Below are positions 22,999-26,364 of a stretch of 26,364 nt of DNA, one piece after another. Location of the stretch: NCBI GenBank assembly GCA_900317865.1, contig ONIK01000018.1:1-26364 (forward strand). The letters are read 5' to 3'. Below the pieces are notes generated by a model. The model had not been told where the DNA came from. It made no database searches and saw only the letters and a program-made list of their open reading frames with translations. The stretch comes from an uncultured Methanobrevibacter sp. Lineage in GTDB: Archaea > Methanobacteriota > Methanobacteria > Methanobacteriales > Methanobacteriaceae. The stretch's first letter is position 1; every line of letters starts with the position of its first letter. The translations under genes were made by a program, and so were the position numbers.

Positions 22999-25900
22999 CT
23001 TTAATAGTTATTTTGTTTGCAATGCTTGAACCGTTATAGCTTGAAGTTATAATGTATTCGCCAGGCATTAAGTTAATGTTTAATTTTGCTGTACCTGTAC
23101 TGTCGGTTGGTCTGTTGTAAAACACACCGTTAATGTTGAATGTTAAATTTTGACCGACATAAGGTTTGCCATGACCGTCAACCAATGTTGCCTTGAATTG
23201 TGTTCCGTCACGATATTTCATGGTAATATCAGTAGCATTCAATATAGGCAATACTTTGATATTATTTGATACAAGACAACCTTTGTATTCAGCAGTTATG
23301 ATGTAATCACCAGGCTGCAAGTTAATGTTTAACTTAGCAATACCGTTTGTATCGGTTTGGCGGGTGTAGAATACACCATTGATGTTGAATGTTACTTTTT
23401 CGCCTGCTCCGACAGCTTTATCATCATCACCTATAACTTTAACAGTGTATTGTGATGCATTTCTGAAGTATTTAACAAGATCTGCATTTTCAATGAGTCT
23501 GGACAATACGGTAATGTTATTGGCTGTTTTATCTCCAGTAATTGGGTTTATTGCAGTGATTACATATTCACCAGCATTCAAGTTGATATTTAATTTTGCT
23601 AAACCTTTATCGCCGGAAACTTTACGGTCATACATTACACCATTGATGTTGAATCTGACTGTAGTTCCTTCAATCAAGTAATTACCATGACTGTCAAGGA
23701 AAGTAGCATAGTATTGTGTCTCGTTTCTGAACATTTTAGTAATATCAGTACCGTTGACAGTAGGTAAAACAGTAACAGTCGCATCAACAGAAGTACCGTT
23801 GTAAGTAACAACAGTAGGATATTCACCAGCATTTAAATTAATAGCCATGGTTGCCTGACCTTTATCATCAGTTGCCCTAGTATAATTTTCACCATTAATA
23901 TAAATGCCTACATTAGCATTTGCAATAGGATTGCCTTTACTGTCAGTAAGATTTACAACAAATCTTTCTGGGCCATGGAAATATTTGGTTAAGTCTTCAG
24001 CAGTTATAATGAAGTCACCTTCAATGGATAGTGGATAAACAACATCAAATCCTGTGTATTTATCATCACCAGGATAGCTTACAGTTGCGTTGTAATCTCT
24101 GGCAGGAACATCGGACAAATCAAAGGTTGCAACGCCGTTTTCAATAGGTGCAACAAGAGTTTCATTACCAACAGTTAAAGTCACATTACCAGTAACATTT
24201 TCGGGAACAGTAACAGTAAGGGTATTATTGTCCATGGCGATTTCAGGTTCAAATGCAACTTTAGATACGGTTACTGTTATTGTGGCATTGGATGGTAAAT
24301 ATTTGTCATTGCCTCTGAAACTGATAGTAACTGTAGCATTACCTTGACCTACAGCAGTAACAATACCATAACCATTTACAAGAATAATACTTTCATCACT
24401 AACAACAAAAGATAAATTACCTGCATTGGAAGGCATTAAACTGACAACAGGATTGGCCTCATCACCAACTTTCATATCCAAAGTCTTATTTTGAATAATG
24501 ATTTTGGTAGGTATTTTACTTACAGTTACGGTAATAACGGTTGAGTTAATGGTATATTTCTTGCCGTCGCCTACAGTAATGGTAATGTTGGCGGTACCTT
24601 CTTTTAATGCTGTAACAGTACCATTATCAGAAACTTTGACAATGCCGGAATCATCGGGAACAAAACTAACATTTAAATCGGCAGGTGTGGTGGTATATTC
24701 AATAGTACTATTTTCGCCTACGTTTAATGTCATATCTTTTGCAGTAATGTTTGCTTTATTTAAAGTTACAGTTACAGTTATAATGGTTGAGTTAATGGTA
24801 TATTTCTTGTCGTCGCCTACAGTAATGGTAATGTTGGCGGTACCTTCTTTTAATGCAGTTACAATGCCTGATTCATTTACTTTAACAACACCTGAATCAT
24901 CGGGAACAAAACTAACATTTAAATCGGCAGGTGTGGTGGTATATTCAATAGTACTATTTTCACCTACGTTTAATGTCATATCTTTTGCAGTAACGCTTGC
25001 ATTATTTAAAGTTACAGTTATGGTAATAGTGGTTGAGTTAATGGTATATTTCTTGTCGTCGCCTACGGTAACAGTAATATTGGCAGTACCAACCTTCAAA
25101 GCAGTAACTATACCCTGTTCGTTAACGGATACAATACCTGAATTATCACTCATGAATGTGACATTTAATCCTTCGGGATTAGTGGTATATTCAATAGTAG
25201 CATTTTCACCCACGTTTAAAGTCATATTTTCAGCAGTAACGCTAGCATTATTTAAATTAACAGTAACTGTAATATTGGCATTGGATGAGGTATAATTTTC
25301 ACTTCCTGAGAAATGAACTGTGATTGTTGCTGAGCCTTTTGATTTAGCTTTAATGTTACCTGTAGAATCTACCATAACAATATTGGTATCATTACTTGAA
25401 AAGACAATATTTCCTACAGCATCAGCAGGTTTTATGGTGTAGTTTATTTTAGATTCTGCATCAACAAATAAATTCATGGTGGTGTTGGTTGTGATTTCAG
25501 TTGTTAGCTTTTCAACGATAAAACTTGTATTAGCAGTAGCATTATAAAATATTTCATCTCCATTATACTCAACAGTAACATTATATTCGCCAGCTGGAAG
25601 ATCTGTTATTAGGATAGTCTCATTAATACCGTTTTGTATTGTTTTATTGTAATTTTTGCTTTTTAGTGTAATATTTACTTTTCCTGTTGCAGTATTATTA
25701 TAAGATAATATGATTGTTTCATTTTCAGTATAAGTTATATTTTGGGCGGTTACAGATAATTCAGCATTTTTTCCTATATTTTTTAAATAAATGGTGTGCT
25801 CTGCATTTTCCACTTTAGCAGTTACACTACTTTCACCTCGTGTAGTTGCAGTATATCCAACACTCACATCCAATGCTGTATTATTATGATTAATATTGCC

Positions 25901-26364
25901 CTTGGTTGGAGTTAATGTTAAATTAATAACAGGTAATTGTGTATTGTCAAAATCATAAACATTTCTGCCATCAGTTGAATATAATTTAAATATTATGTCT
26001 GATGTTTCATTAATTAATGGAGAATTTGGATTGGCTGTCGCATTTAAAAATAACCAATTACTCATTTTTACATTATTAGTTTTTGGTTTTTCATTGTAAT
26101 TACTTGCATTATTTCCAAACCAATTATTACTAGCAGCCATATCACCTTCTCTAACCTTAATCAGATAATATGCATAGTTATTATTTAAAAAAATACTATT
26201 TCTAATAGAAGAATTCAATTCAACTCCAGGAGTATTATCAAAGTATATTATGCTATTTGCAGTGTTGTTGATGTATGTTCCTGTAATATTGGAACTGGAA
26301 ACACTATAAGCGAAGTAATTTGCTCCACCATTCTGTTCTGCAGTGTTGTTGATGTATGTTCCTG
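22994..26364 (-). CDS. Large adhesin-like protein: beta-helix, BIG2-like and Ig-like repeats (5' end outside window)
   Basis: The frame is open to base 26364, so the N-terminus is missing; about 1,120 residues are visible. A TTG at 26218 is internal: the upstream codons read GTYINNTAEQNGG and GTYINNTANSIIYFDN, ordinary beta-helix repeats. In order there are beta-helix repeats, an Ig-like region with LPAGEYNVTVEYNGDE, and five BIG2-like modules of about 82 residues with V-x-V-N-x-x-G-I-VTA and G-TANITVTVGD, three of them nearly identical. An Ig-like domain with DVPARDYNATVSYPGDDKY comes next, then four C-terminal modules of the type shared with the other large proteins (DLTKYFHGPE, DITKMFRNET, DLVKYFRNAS, DITMKYRDGT). 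There is no peptidase domain and no C-terminal anchor. Extracellular adhesion is the inferred role. Confidence 0.88.
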   Translation of the reverse strand, partial: GTYINNTAEQNGGANYFAYSVSSSNITGTYINNTANSIIYFDNTPGVELNSSIRNSIFLNNNYAYYLIKVREGDMAASNNWFGNNASNYNEKPKTNNVKMSNWLFLNATANPNSPLINETSDIIFKLYSTDGRNVYDFDNTQLPVINLTLTPTKGNINHNNTALDVSVGYTATTRGESSVTAKVENAEHTIYLKNIGKNAELSVTAQNITYTENETIILSYNNTATGKVNITLKSKNYNKTIQNGINETILITDLPAGEYNVTVEYNGDEIFYNATANTSFIVEKLTTEITTNTTMNLFVDAESKINYTIKPADAVGNIVFSSNDTNIVMVDSTGNIKAKSKGSATITVHFSGSENYTSSNANITVTVNLNNASVTAENMTLNVGENATIEYTTNPEGLNVTFMSDNSGIVSVNEQGIVTALKVGTANITVTVGDDKKYTINSTTITITVTLNNASVTAKDMTLNVGENSTIEYTTTPADLNVSFVPDDSGVVKVNESGIVTALKEGTANITITVGDDKKYTINSTIITVTVTLNKANITAKDMTLNVGENSTIEYTTTPADLNVSFVPDDSGIVKVSDNGTVTALKEGTANITITVGDGKKYTINSTVITVTVSKIPTKIIIQNKTLDMKVGDEANPVVSLMPSNAGNLSFVVSDESIILVNGYGIVTAVGQGNATVTISFRGNDKYLPSNATITVTVSKVAFEPEIAMDNNTLTVTVPENVTGNVTLTVGNETLVAPIENGVATFDLSDVPARDYNATVSYPGDDKYTGFDVVYPLSIEGDFIITAEDLTKYFHGPERFVVNLTDSKGNPIANANVGIYINGENYTRATDDKGQATMAINLNAGEYPTVVTYNGTSVDATVTVLPTVNGTDITKMFRNETQYYATFLDSHGNYLIEGTTVRFNINGVMYDRKVSGDKGLAKLNINLNAGEYVITAINPITGDKTANNITVLSRLIENADLVKYFRNASQYTVKVIGDDDKAVGAGEKVTFNINGVFYTRQTDTNGIAKLNINLQPGDYIITAEYKGCLVSNNIKVLPILNATDITMKYRDGTQFKATLVDGHGKPYVGQNLTFNINGVFYNRPTDSTGTAKLNINLMPGEYIITSSYNGSSIANKITIKG
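24541..25278 (-). repeat. Three 246-bp tandem repeats inside the 22994 gene
   Basis: The word TTGAGTTAATGGTATATTTC starts at 24541 and 24787 and recurs at 25033, giving an exact period of 246 bp (82 codons). The first two units are nearly identical and the third is more diverged. They encode BIG2-like modules; an in-frame unit length allows repeat gain or loss without breaking the protein. Confidence 0.85.
26259..26364 (-). repeat. Repeated beta-helix coil with identical DNA
   Basis: GCAGTGTTGTTGATGTATGTTCCTG occurs at 26259-26283 and again at 26340-26364, 81 bp apart (27 codons), encoding TGTYINNTA twice. More copies probably lie beyond the window. Confidence 0.7.

Noticed and set aside
24541..25278. 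CRISPR array
   Set aside because: The repeats are 246-bp coding units with no short spacer pattern; no cas genes are present.
24498..25295. 265-codon open frame on the plus strand opposite the adhesin repeats
   Set aside because: It mirrors the 246-bp tandem repeats of the real minus-strand gene; the open frame follows from the repeated codon pattern, has no SD and encodes low-complexity hydrophobic sequence.
22994..26218. Adhesin start at the TTG at 26218
   Set aside because: The frame is open to the window edge and the upstream codons encode the same beta-helix repeat type, so the gene is partial.
1..26364. tRNA, rRNA or replication origin
   Set aside because: No cloverleaf, rRNA-like GC-rich segment or origin-recognition-box cluster was seen on either strand by eye.

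Overview
The window looks like the chromosome of a low-GC, gut-type methanogenic archaeon, most likely Methanobrevibacter or a close relative. The archaeal markers are a two-subunit replication factor C clamp loader, a PIN/ATPase/KH protein of the archaeal PINA type, an archaeal-type TrmI tRNA methyltransferase and TATA-box promoters. The genus-level clue is a set of very large secreted 'adhesin-like' proteins built from beta-helix, BIG2-type and other Ig-like repeats. I assigned this from protein families and composition by eye; no database search was run.

Layout. 1-276 is the 3' end of an adhesin-like gene. 315-4612 (minus) is a tightly packed four-gene run hisS-hisI-PINA-like-TIM barrel. 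4613-5657 holds a decayed transposase and an insertion-sequence end. 5658-6293 (minus) encodes a small secreted protein. 6533-8063 (plus) is aroE plus an unrecognised conserved-looking protein, and it converges with and overlaps the clamp-loader genes rfcS-rfcL (10514-8049, minus). 10628-12256 is a 1.6-kb segment bounded by long inverted repeats that carries one secreted-protein gene. 12329-14029 (plus) is htpX-trmI. 14187-20857 (minus) is a tandem pair of about 1,080-residue secreted proteins with a beta-helix, a papain-like cysteine peptidase and Ig-like repeats. 21033-21515 (plus) is a DUF308/HdeD-like membrane protein. 21516-22178 is a noncoding stretch with three hairpins and a DtxR-box-like palindrome. 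22179-22763 (plus) is a small exported protein. 22994-26364 (minus) is an adhesin-like gene whose 5' end lies outside the window.

Housekeeping modules (histidine and tRNA metabolism, shikimate pathway, clamp loader, membrane proteolysis, tRNA methylation) alternate with cell-surface genes. The surface genes share a C-terminal Ig-like module of about 80 residues, and all four large ones end with the stop codon inside a terminator hairpin. The two small secreted proteins at 6293 (minus) and 11310 (plus) share an extended promoter element, which suggests co-regulation.

The points most worth a second look are the inverted-repeat-bounded segment, the shared promoter element, the isolated DtxR-like palindrome with hairpins, an EF-hand loop inside HtpX, the PCNA-binding tail of RFC-L encoded antisense to its neighbour's last codons, and the peptidase-adhesin pair with identical TTG/mini-ORF start architecture.
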